A stretch of DNA of 64,000 nucleotides, taken from positions 1 through 64,000 of the IMG/VR virus record IMGVR_UViG_3300037201_000018. One strand, written 5' to 3'. The translations under genes were made by a program, and so were the position numbers. Shown here in pieces: positions 49,343-56,899 of this stretch; position 1 is the stretch's first letter, and every line of letters starts with the position of its first letter. The notes beneath the pieces were generated by a model. The model was not told the origin of the DNA, did not search any database, and saw nothing but the letters and a program-made list of their open reading frames with translations. This DNA is from a virus.

Positions 49343-49568
49343 GCAAGAGCAATATCAAGAATACGAGGCAAAGAGAAAGGAACATCAGTACGAGATCCGC
49401 AGAGAACGATTTGCGTTAAAAATTTACGGGATACTAACTCAAGAAGAAGCCGCTGGAGAAGCATTTCCAGACTGGAAAGAGATAGCGGAGAGGGCTGTTA
49501 CAGCGGCTGACGCCTTAGATAACGCTCTCTATCCTGATCCTCATGTACTTCCCCCTTACGAGGCATAA
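49335..49568 (+). CDS. hypothetical protein, 77 aa
   Basis: Helical, charged (YQEYEAKRKEHQYEIRRERF), starting inside the end of the previous gene. A small partner protein, role unknown. Confidence 0.5.
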   Translation: MTEQEQYQEYEAKRKEHQYEIRRERFALKIYGILTQEEAAGEAFPDWKEIAERAVTAADALDNALYPDPHVLPPYEA

Positions 49569-49570
49569 CG

Positions 49571-50740
49571 ATGAACGAAGCTGAAGCAATCGCGAAGATG
49601 ATCGGACCCGGTCAGCGTCGACCGAGGAAGAGTTATCGTGAAGGCGTGATGCAGATCTGGACCACGAACGTCTGCGACAAGGCGTGTTTTGGATGTACCC
49701 AGCTCGGACAGATCAAGTCGCCGAAGAGGTTCATCACGCCGGAGCAGTTTGAGCAGGCAGTCATCAGTCTTGGATTCGAGAAGGGGGACGGTTTACCTTC
49801 TTGGCGAAACGGAATGCCCTCAGAATCTTATTTTGGAGTTGTTGGAGTTTTCGGTGCCAACCCCGCTCTTCATCCTCAGTTCGACGATCTCTGCGATGTC
49901 TTGCAGACCTACGTCCCTTTCGAGCAGCGAGGACTCTGGTGCAACAACCCACTTGGTCACGGCAAGAAGATGCGAGAGACGTTCAACCCCGCGGTCAGCA
50001 ATCTCAACGTCCACTTGGATCAGAAGGCTTATGACGAGTTCAAGCGAGACTGGCCGGAGGGGAACGTCTTCGGACTGCACGAGGACAGTCGTCACAGTCC
50101 CCCGTGGGTCGCGATGCAGGACATTATGATAAACATAGAAGATACTGTGACGCCACAGGGAATCGTCTCAAATTCTGAAGCTGAACGCCATTCAGTCAGC
50201 TTACGACACCTGACAGAAGAGGAGCGATGGACTCTCAAATCTGGCTGCGACATCAATCAATACTGGAGTGCGATGATCGGGGTCTTTCGGGGGGAGCTGA
50301 GAGGTTACTTCTGCGAGGTCGCGGGGGCTCAGGCGATCGCTCACCAGGACGATGATTGCCCCGACTGTGCGATGAGAATTGACACTGTGGACAGCGGTGA
50401 AGTCCTGCAACACTTCAAACGCAAGGACGGTTGCCCAACTTGCAAGGGAACCAGGCTCTATCCAGACCTCGGTTCAACGATCTACGATGGCTGGTGGAAG
50501 CAGCCGATGGAAGCCTTCAAGGAACAGGCAAGGTTCCACTGTGACGCCTGCGGAGTTCCATTACGAGGCTACGGCGAACTGGCCCAATCCCACGAGGGAC
50601 TCGAACAGGTCAGCAAGACCCACGAGGCGATCTTCAAGCCGAAGCGAAGCAGCCACCTCGTCCAGCTCGTAACCGACCGCAGCCAGCTCGGCAAACCCCT
50701 GGCGGTAATGACTCAATACCTGCAAAATTCTCATAAGTAA
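49571..50740 (+). CDS. radical SAM protein
   Basis: 389 residues. The [4Fe-4S] motif CDKACFGC (Cys35, Cys39, Cys42) follows IWTTNV. A zinc-like region appears later (CPDCAMR at about 260 and CPTC further on). Known family: radical reactions on peptides, sugars or nucleic acids. Here it may modify a sugar or a virion peptide; substrate unknown. Confidence 0.7.
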   Translation: MNEAEAIAKMIGPGQRRPRKSYREGVMQIWTTNVCDKACFGCTQLGQIKSPKRFITPEQFEQAVISLGFEKGDGLPSWRNGMPSESYFGVVGVFGANPALHPQFDDLCDVLQTYVPFEQRGLWCNNPLGHGKKMRETFNPAVSNLNVHLDQKAYDEFKRDWPEGNVFGLHEDSRHSPPWVAMQDIMINIEDTVTPQGIVSNSEAERHSVSLRHLTEEERWTLKSGCDINQYWSAMIGVFRGELRGYFCEVAGAQAIAHQDDDCPDCAMRIDTVDSGEVLQHFKRKDGCPTCKGTRLYPDLGSTIYDGWWKQPMEAFKEQARFHCDACGVPLRGYGELAQSHEGLEQVSKTHEAIFKPKRSSHLVQLVTDRSQLGKPLAVMTQYLQNSHK

Positions 50741-50752
50741 TCGAGCAACGTG

Positions 50753-51058
50753 ATGCCTAAATTCAGAAAGAATCCGATTGTAATTGAAGCGTTCTGCTGG
50801 CTTAAAAATGGAGATCACCCAGAAGACGGGCCGGCTGAGACAGAGGGTAAAGTCGTTCGATACTTTCGCCATCCACAAGTGGCTGCCGACAAGTGTTGTC
50901 CGCATTGCCTAAACGCCATGAATGACCACGGATTTATGGACACACACGAAGGCGGATATACTGTTTGCCCTGGCGACTGGATTATTACGGGCGTGAAGGG
51001 CGAGCGTTATCCGTGTAAGCCAGATATCTTCAGGGCGACTTACGAGGAAGTGAAATAA
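50753..51058 (+). CDS. small conserved phage protein with PGDWIITGVKGE motif
   Basis: 101 residues. The motif PGDWIITGVKGERYPCKPDIF recurs in many small phage proteins (recalled). A CPHC pair (residues about 45-50) with CCP suggests a zinc site. The final residues (FRATYEEV) complete a beta-barrel-like fold. Function not known. Confidence 0.6.
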   Translation: MPKFRKNPIVIEAFCWLKNGDHPEDGPAETEGKVVRYFRHPQVAADKCCPHCLNAMNDHGFMDTHEGGYTVCPGDWIITGVKGERYPCKPDIFRATYEEVK

Positions 51059-51059
51059 T

Positions 51060-51824
51060 ATGGACTCGGACTTCCCCAGTGCGATGCTCCCCGAGATCGA
51101 GGAGTTCCTCTCGAAAGACAGCGAGAGAGAATCTGGACTCGATCTCTACCCAGGCGTCTTCGACACACAGCACTTCTTCCCGCTTCAGAGGAAGGAGGAG
51201 CTGAAGAAGATGATCCAGACGGCTCGGAAGGTCGAGCCGAAGGTCATCATGGAGATCGGAGCAGATAAGGGGGGAGGACTGTATCACTGGTGTAAGTGCT
51301 TCCCCAGCGTCGAGAGAATCATTGGATGTGAGATACGAGGGACACCGTACTCCAGCCTCTTCGAGCGGTCCTTTCCGAATGTCAACTTCCTCTGGCTGCC
51401 GGTGAGCAGCTACGACAACAAGACGCTGAACGCTGTTCACAGGTGGCTCGGCGAGGAGAGACCCGACAGGCTGAAGATCGACGTCCTGTTCTGTGATGGC
51501 GAGAAATCGTACTTCAAGAAGGACATCGACGCCTACCTACCCTTCATGTCCCCGAAGGGGGTTATGTTCCTGCACGACATCACGGACTGGGATGGTCCCC
51601 CGCAGGCGTTCGAGTACGCCCAGAGTCTGGGTTTCAGGACCGAGACGATCATCGACAAGTCAGACACGATGCAGTCGCTCGGGAGGGCGATCCAGGGTCA
51701 GGCAGCGACGACTCCCTACGAGAGCTGGCTACGGCACTGGGCCGGGACCTCGTGCGGGGTCGGGGTCGTCTGGATGAGAGAATCTCAATTTACTGTCAAC
51801 GAAAGGAAGTTTAGAGATGAGTAG
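51060..51824 (+). CDS. cephalosporin hydroxylase-like/MTase_24 SAM methyltransferase
   Basis: 254 residues. KVIMEIGADKGGGLYHW is the SAM-binding loop, DVLFCDGEKSYF the acidic motif after it, and VMFLHDITDW the typical C-terminal loop of CmcI-like enzymes. Probably methylates a sugar hydroxyl in glycan assembly; substrate unknown. Confidence 0.7.
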   Translation: MDSDFPSAMLPEIEEFLSKDSERESGLDLYPGVFDTQHFFPLQRKEELKKMIQTARKVEPKVIMEIGADKGGGLYHWCKCFPSVERIIGCEIRGTPYSSLFERSFPNVNFLWLPVSSYDNKTLNAVHRWLGEERPDRLKIDVLFCDGEKSYFKKDIDAYLPFMSPKGVMFLHDITDWDGPPQAFEYAQSLGFRTETIIDKSDTMQSLGRAIQGQAATTPYESWLRHWAGTSCGVGVVWMRESQFTVNERKFRDE

Positions 51825-51960
51825 CGGCAAACCAGTTCTACAGCCTCAGCCGACTTGCAAGCATGAGTGGGAGATCTCCCGCGTGAGGGTCGGCATCAAC
51901 AAGTATGAGACCCGACATACCTGCAAGAAATGTGGGGAAACTAACCCACCAGGAAAGTAG
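51817..51960 (+). CDS. tiny zinc-finger-like protein, 47 aa
   Basis: ATG 51817 overlaps the end of the methyltransferase gene. A Cys/His pair (TCKHEW) and CKKCGE give one zinc-knuckle-like site. Stop lies one base before the GIY-YIG start codon. No known family. Confidence 0.5.
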   Translation: MSSGKPVLQPQPTCKHEWEISRVRVGINKYETRHTCKKCGETNPPGK

Positions 51961-51961
51961 A

Positions 51962-52852
51962 ATGGCTAAAGAGTGCAAACTGATAGGACAAGTTGGAGGA
52001 GTTTATCAGATTAGAAATACCTCAAACCAAAAAGCCTATGTTGGATCTACGAAGTGCTTTACTGGTAGATGGAAGACGCATAAGATCGCCCTTAGAAACG
52101 GCATTCACCCTAACAGATATCTGCAAAACGCTTGGAACAAGCACGGAGAAAAAGCATTCAAATTTGAGATCCTTATTAAATGCCGCTCTAGCTTGTGCTT
52201 GAAAAATGAGCAGAAGTGCATAGACGAAAGGACACTTAAAAATCTGTACAATCTTGCTCCAAAAGCTAACGGCGTTTTTGGAATCAAATGGTCAGAAAAA
52301 TCTAAAGAGGCTTTTCGGGCACGTTGGAATGAAATTTACTTAACTCCTGAATATATTCAGCACATGAAAGCTATCAAATTCGGAACAAAACGGTCAAAAC
52401 AAGCCATAGAAAAACACAAACTGTGGATGAGTAAAAACCGAGCCAAACTCGGAGCAGCTATTAAGCGGGGTCTTGCCAATCCCGAGGCCAGAAGAAAAAT
52501 GCGTGAGGCAGCTGCCAGACGTTGGGCATCGCGTAAGGCTGAGATTGCTAAAGTCAACGCAAATAATCGCAAAAATATAAACCCAGCGGTGTCAGAAGGT
52601 GCCAAGAGGGGCTGGATTACTAGAAAAGCTAATTACGGGACAGATGGGGGAGTCTCTGGGAAAATAGCAAATAAAGCTTTAATAACCAGAAGACAGAGAT
52701 ATGGCCCCAGTGGAAGGTCTCCAAGAGCAGCGGCCGAACTAGAGAAGCATCGAAAGCAGGCAAAATTGAGGAAAGATAAATTCAGGAAGGAACTGGCAGA
52801 AATCTATGAAAATATTCTCACGAAAAGACGAAAAACCAACACCAGTATGTGA
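51962..52852 (+). CDS. GIY-YIG homing endonuclease
   Basis: 296 residues. GVYQIRNTSNQKAYVGSTKC at the N-terminus is the GIY-YIG core, with the following GRWKTHKIAL arginine/helix part and E in NEQKCIDERTL. Lys/Arg-rich C-terminal half carries DNA-binding NUMOD-like helices. Base composition is more A/T-rich than the neighbours, so recent transfer is likely. A free-standing homing enzyme between two genes of the cluster. Confidence 0.8.
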   Translation: MAKECKLIGQVGGVYQIRNTSNQKAYVGSTKCFTGRWKTHKIALRNGIHPNRYLQNAWNKHGEKAFKFEILIKCRSSLCLKNEQKCIDERTLKNLYNLAPKANGVFGIKWSEKSKEAFRARWNEIYLTPEYIQHMKAIKFGTKRSKQAIEKHKLWMSKNRAKLGAAIKRGLANPEARRKMREAAARRWASRKAEIAKVNANNRKNINPAVSEGAKRGWITRKANYGTDGGVSGKIANKALITRRQRYGPSGRSPRAAAELEKHRKQAKLRKDKFRKELAEIYENILTKRRKTNTSM

Positions 52853-52997
52853 ACATCTATGGGTCAAGAAGTGTACTGGCGGAGTCTGTCAGGTCGTCTG
52901 CGTCCTCTGCGGTCAGAAGGGAACTAACGCCAGTTTACCCAAGATAGACCCAAAAGTGTTAGAGACTGTACGTAATCATCTAGGACCTTCAAAGTGA
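52806..52997 (+). CDS. small zinc-ribbon-like protein
   Basis: 63 residues starting inside the end of the GIY-YIG gene. CEHLWVKKC and CVLCGQKG form a CxH...C and CxxC pair. Function unknown; similar in style to the other mini zinc proteins here. Confidence 0.55.
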   Translation: MKIFSRKDEKPTPVCEHLWVKKCTGGVCQVVCVLCGQKGTNASLPKIDPKVLETVRNHLGPSK

Positions 52998-53284
52998 ACG
53001 AGCAAGTGAGAAAAGAACGAACGCTGTCAGATGAAGAGTTAGGTGCAATTGAATTTCGTGTCAACGGTTGGTTGCCAACCGATCCAGATTACGCAACAGA
53101 GGGGATGATCTCCCAAGAGATCCCGCTTCTCATCAGTGCATTACGTTCTACGAGAAATGCGCTCCGACAACAAACGGGACTCGTCGAGAACGCTCGTAAA
53201 GTTGTGGAAGAAGGACAATCTTGGTCGTTCTTTGAATTAGAAGAAGCTCGCCAAATCCTCCGAGCATTGGGAGAGGACAAGTGA
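52994..53284 (+). CDS. hypothetical protein, 96 aa
   Basis: GTG start in the GTGA overlap. Soluble helical protein (LRSTRNALRQQTGLVENARK). Ends overlapping the FkbM gene start. Not recognised. Confidence 0.5.
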   Translation: MNEQVRKERTLSDEELGAIEFRVNGWLPTDPDYATEGMISQEIPLLISALRSTRNALRQQTGLVENARKVVEEGQSWSFFELEEARQILRALGEDK

Positions 53285-53871
53285 ATGACCTGACCAAGAA
53301 GCTCGTTGAGATGTTCCCCAACGGCGGGTACTTCGTCGAGGCAGGGGCACACGACGGGATAGGCGACTCCCAGACCTATGAGTTAGAGCAACTCGGCTGG
53401 AACGGCCTCTGCGTAGAGCCCTCGTCAGCGTTCCACGGACTAACCGAGAGCCGCAGGTGCAGGCTAGACAACCGTTGCCTGTGGGACCACAACGGATTAG
53501 CTCCATTCACAGAGATCTCCGGAAATGACATCGAGCTAAGTGGTATCTCTGGGTCATTCAACTACGACGAACACGGCCGAGATAACCTTTCTAGCTATGT
53601 CAGCTTAAAGCAGGCGGTCACTCTTACCGCGATGCTCAAGGATCACGACGCTCCCTCAGTCATCGAGTTCCTGGCATTGGACACTGAGGGATCAGAATTG
53701 GCGATCCTCTCGGTTCACGACTTCGAGCGGTATCGGTTCCTGTTCATGGAGATCGAGTACCACACGGACAAGAGACGCGAAGAACTGACTCAACTACTTG
53801 TACCGAAGGGATACCAACTCCACTCTGACGACGCGGTAAACTTGTTTCTGACCTACGGAAGGGAGATATAA
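53281..53871 (+). CDS. FkbM-type SAM methyltransferase
   Basis: 196 residues, GTG start. GGYFVEAGAHDGIGDSQTYE is the SAM loop, GLCVEPS the acidic end, LALDTEGSE the FkbM catalytic-region motif. Known for O-methylation of sugars or lipids. Its place next to glycosyltransferases fits methylation of a glycan. Confidence 0.75.
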   Translation: MNDLTKKLVEMFPNGGYFVEAGAHDGIGDSQTYELEQLGWNGLCVEPSSAFHGLTESRRCRLDNRCLWDHNGLAPFTEISGNDIELSGISGSFNYDEHGRDNLSSYVSLKQAVTLTAMLKDHDAPSVIEFLALDTEGSELAILSVHDFERYRFLFMEIEYHTDKRREELTQLLVPKGYQLHSDDAVNLFLTYGREI

Positions 53872-53966
53872 TAGAAATTGCGTGGCTAGGGTCGCTCCTG
53901 AAAAGCAGAAACCTCGCTGCCTGCCACGTAACTTTTTAATTGAGGGCTACTGGGGGAGTAGAAAAC
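53872..53966 (+). terminator. stem-loop in gap before the HNH-like gene
   Basis: CGTGGC at 53881-53886 and GCCACG at 53923-53928 form a 6-bp stem, followed by TAACTTTTTAAT. A possible terminator after the FkbM gene or a boundary of the mobile gene that follows. Confidence 0.4.
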
Positions 53967-54617
53967 GTGACAGAGATTAAGGACATTAAAGGACAGCGGT
54001 TTGGCAAGTTGGTAGTCTTAAGCTATGTCGGACAGAACAAGTTCAGGAAGGCCGAATGGAGGTGCCAATGCGACTGCGGTAAGACTACAGTCACAACAGG
54101 AGGCGGATTAAGGTCAGGCAATACAACTAGCTGTGGCTGTTACCAGAGAGAAGCTAACAAAACCCACGGTGAGTCACGAGTCAACAGTAAGGAATACAAA
54201 GCTTGGGGCGAGATGTTGAGCCGATGCCGGAACTCAAACGGGAAGGCATACCACAACTACGGCGGTCGGGGAATCAAAGTCTGTACTCGTTGGTTGTTAT
54301 TTGTAAATTTCCTAGCTGACATGGGCCGTAAGCCAACTCCTCAACACAGCCTTGATCGTTATCCAAACAACAACGGCAACTATGAACCCGGAAATTGCCG
54401 ATGGGCGACCAAAAAGCAACAGGACACGAACCGCAGACAGACGCGACTGCACACATTCAATGGTGAGACGCTATGCGTTAAAGACTGGGCTAAGAAATAC
54501 GATCGAAGCTACGACGTGCTACTGAAAAGAATCCAGTCTGGATGGGACTTCGAGAAAGCCCTGATGACTCCCTACAAAAAATACAAACTAAAAAGAAAGG
54601 AGGTGCACAATGGCTAA
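53967..54617 (+). CDS. HNH-like homing endonuclease
   Basis: 216 residues, GTG start after GGGGGAG. N-terminal zinc-like domain (CQCDCGKTT, TTSCGCY), then NYGGRGIKVCTRW and HSLDRYPNNNGNYEPGNCRW, the layout of HNH-type homing enzymes with this GRGI/NCRWAT pair. C-terminal helix-turn-helix (CVKDWAKKYDRSYDVLLKR). It ends over the start of the frameshifted radical SAM gene. Confidence 0.7.
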   Translation: MTEIKDIKGQRFGKLVVLSYVGQNKFRKAEWRCQCDCGKTTVTTGGGLRSGNTTSCGCYQREANKTHGESRVNSKEYKAWGEMLSRCRNSNGKAYHNYGGRGIKVCTRWLLFVNFLADMGRKPTPQHSLDRYPNNNGNYEPGNCRWATKKQQDTNRRQTRLHTFNGETLCVKDWAKKYDRSYDVLLKRIQSGWDFEKALMTPYKKYKLKRKEVHNG

Positions 54618-55381
54618 TCCAATGGTGTTTAAGCATATCGAGCTGGAAATACTAACGGCTTGCGATTGTGCCTGCTTTTGGTTGTGATCGAATGAGCGAC
54701 GTCACCAACGCACCGAACATGACGATCGAACAGGTCAAGCTGTTCGTCGACGAGAGCCTTGAACTCGACTGGGAGTGGGAGCGTATTCGATTGCTCGGGG
54801 GAGAGCCTACTCTACATCCCAAGTTCCGTGAGATCTGCGAAGAGCTGATTCGTTACCGTACCAAGTTCCCTGGCGTCTTCCTTCAGGTCCTCAGCAACGG
54901 ACTCGGCAAGTTAGCCCAACACCAGGACTGGCTCGTCGAGAGGAACATCGACCCACACGTCGAGGCCAAGAACAAGACCGTCCAGCCTCACTGGTTCGTC
55001 AACACGAGGATCGTCCCTCTCGACAGAGACCCCGACTGCCCCGACCTACCGCCGTGCGGGATCTTCGGCGTTAGGGGCTGTGGGATCGGACTGACGAGGC
55101 ACGGATACTTCCTCGATGGTGCTGGGGCCTCGATCGCTCGTATCGCTGGGTTCAACATCGGAGTCCAGCACCTCAAGAACGTCACGATGGAGGCCATGCT
55201 CGAACAAGCCAAGCCAATCTGCAAGCGCTGCGGACACTGGAACGACCAAACGCCAGGAGTCCCATCAGTGACCAAAAAAGTTTCGGAGACCGGGATGACG
55301 ACTGGGGCCTTCTGGACAGAGACCCTCGCGAAGTACAACAAGGAGAAGCCAGTCCTGACCGTCTACGGGAGCGACAGATGA
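54610..55381 (+). pseudogene. radical SAM gene frameshifted in the cysteine motif
   Basis: ATG 54610 with a near-perfect AAAGGAGGTG site. The frame reads MANPMVFKHI, then TACDCACF, and stops at 54685-54687. Skipping one T of the TTTT run (54676-54679) restores CACFGCDRMSDV and continues to 55381, giving the motif C18-x3-C22-x2-C25 and then LLGGEPTLHPKF, the second radical SAM motif. The full product would be about 256 residues. The upstream homing enzyme may have been inserted nearby. Could be an inactive gene, an indel error or a +1 shift site. Confidence 0.7.
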
Positions 55382-55569
55382 CAAATGTACTTCAACGAGA
55401 CACGACTAACGGCGTGCTGTTCGGCGTGTGTGCTGGACTGGCCAACTACTTCAGCGTCGACGTCACGCTCGTTCGCCTGGCATTCGTCGTCGGCTTATTC
55501 TTCACGCTCGGCCTCGACGTGATTGTCTATCTGGCGCTGTGCTTCCTAGAGAAGCGACCGGAAGAGTAA
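55378..55569 (+). CDS. PspC-domain protein
   Basis: 63 residues. GVLFGVCAGLANYFSVDVTL then LVRLAFVVGLFFTLGL is the PspC signature with its two membrane helices. Host PspC proteins take part in envelope-stress response. A phage copy may influence membrane stress or act as a bacterial-like transmembrane regulator. Confidence 0.8.
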   Translation: MTNVLQRDTTNGVLFGVCAGLANYFSVDVTLVRLAFVVGLFFTLGLDVIVYLALCFLEKRPEE

Positions 55570-55570
55570 C

Positions 55571-56149
55571 ATGACTAGAGATCGTTACTGCCTGCCTCAG
55601 AACTACATTACGAGGCCTGAGCCGATCTTCCACGATGATACGACGTTGAAGGACGAATACCAGAAGGAAGTGTACGCCGAGGCGAGAGACTACTACGACA
55701 GATACGAGTTCAACACAGTCCTCGACCTCGGCTGCGGCTCGGCGTTCAAGCTGCTCAAATACTTCCCCGAAGCCCTGACAATTGGAGTCGACCTGCCTTC
55801 TACCGTAGATTGGCTCCGCAGGAATCATACCGAGAGAGCCTGGAGGGATTGGGACGACGGACCCACGAACGCGGAGTTAGTGATCTGCGCCGACATGATT
55901 GAGCACGTGAAGGACCCCGACGAGGTCATCAACTTCATCGAACGCTGCAAGCCAACCCTCATCGTGATCTCAACGCCAGACCGCTCGTTACTGGAGAAGG
56001 GCAAGGAAGGTCCACCGAATAACGAAGCCCACGTCCGGGAGTGGACCTTCGACGAGTTTGGTGAGTACCTCCGTCAGCGGTGGGTGATCATCGATCAGAA
56101 AGTAGTGAACTACCAACAATCAACCCAAGTGGCGGTCTGCCGACTATGA
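55571..56149 (+). CDS. class I SAM-dependent methyltransferase
   Basis: 192 residues. TVLDLGCGSAFKLLKYF is motif I; LTIGVDLPSTV and LVICADMIEHV follow in the usual order. Substrate unknown; likely a sugar or nucleotide-linked group. Confidence 0.75.
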   Translation: MTRDRYCLPQNYITRPEPIFHDDTTLKDEYQKEVYAEARDYYDRYEFNTVLDLGCGSAFKLLKYFPEALTIGVDLPSTVDWLRRNHTERAWRDWDDGPTNAELVICADMIEHVKDPDEVINFIERCKPTLIVISTPDRSLLEKGKEGPPNNEAHVREWTFDEFGEYLRQRWVIIDQKVVNYQQSTQVAVCRL

Positions 56150-56721
56150 AACTCACGATCCTCATGCCGACGCTCGTCGAACGTCGTGACACGCGGAAGA
56201 AGTTGGTCAACGAACTCCTGAGACAGACGAGAGGCCACAGGAGAGACGTCGAGCTGTCAGTCTTCGAGGACGATGGGACGATGTTCTATGGGCGAAAGAT
56301 GCACGTGATGTACTCCCAAGCGAAGGGAGACTACGTCTGCTGCGTCGACGATGACGACTGGGTTGCAGGTAACTACGTCGAGTGGATACTGAACGCGATT
56401 GCAATTGGGCCAGACGTCGTCACGTTCGACCTCTATCGCGTCGATCTTGCCCAGACCTGGACGTTCGGAACCAAGTACCAGGACCGAGAGGTTGTTGGAT
56501 CTAAGATTGGGATGACGGCGAATCACCTCTGCGTCTGGCGGAGGGAACTGGCTCAGTCGGTTCCCTGGCCCGACGAGACACAAGGGGCCGACGTCGCGTG
56601 GTACACTGAGATGCAGCGAAAGTATCCAGACGCTCTTGAACAGCACATCGACGCGATCCTCTACCTCTACTTCTTCGACCGCTCGGTCAGCCGCTGCCAC
56701 GAAAGGTTAGATGATGAGTAA
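56146..56721 (+). CDS. glycosyltransferase family 2
   Basis: 191 residues from ATG 56146, in the overlap with the methyltransferase stop. MKLTILMPTLVERRDTRKKL then YVCCVDDDDWVAGNYVEW (DxD). A small GT2 domain with a C-terminal end near residue 191. Acceptor unknown. Confidence 0.75.
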   Translation: MKLTILMPTLVERRDTRKKLVNELLRQTRGHRRDVELSVFEDDGTMFYGRKMHVMYSQAKGDYVCCVDDDDWVAGNYVEWILNAIAIGPDVVTFDLYRVDLAQTWTFGTKYQDREVVGSKIGMTANHLCVWRRELAQSVPWPDETQGADVAWYTEMQRKYPDALEQHIDAILYLYFFDRSVSRCHERLDDE

Positions 56722-56899
56722 GTGGAAGAAAGACAATCTAGCCGCTGTAGTTGACGACCTCGTGAAAGGAAAGATAGATGAGCAAAAGGCGAGAGAAAGA
56801 TTGGCGGTAATCATTGACGAATACGTCGTTGAAGCACTACAAGACAGGGACCACAGCGAAGAGTCTGCATTACAGAGATCGTTTAGGAGAGAACTATGA
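56711..56899 (+). CDS. hypothetical protein, 62 aa
   Basis: Helical, charged (DDLVKGKIDEQKARERLAVI), starting before the previous stop and ending over the next start. No family recognised. Confidence 0.5.
   Translation: MMSKWKKDNLAAVVDDLVKGKIDEQKARERLAVIIDEYVVEALQDRDHSEESALQRSFRREL

Noticed and set aside
53881-53940. Group I intron or riboswitch before the HNH-like gene
   Set aside because: Only one 6-bp stem is clear; no intron core or known aptamer motif was found.
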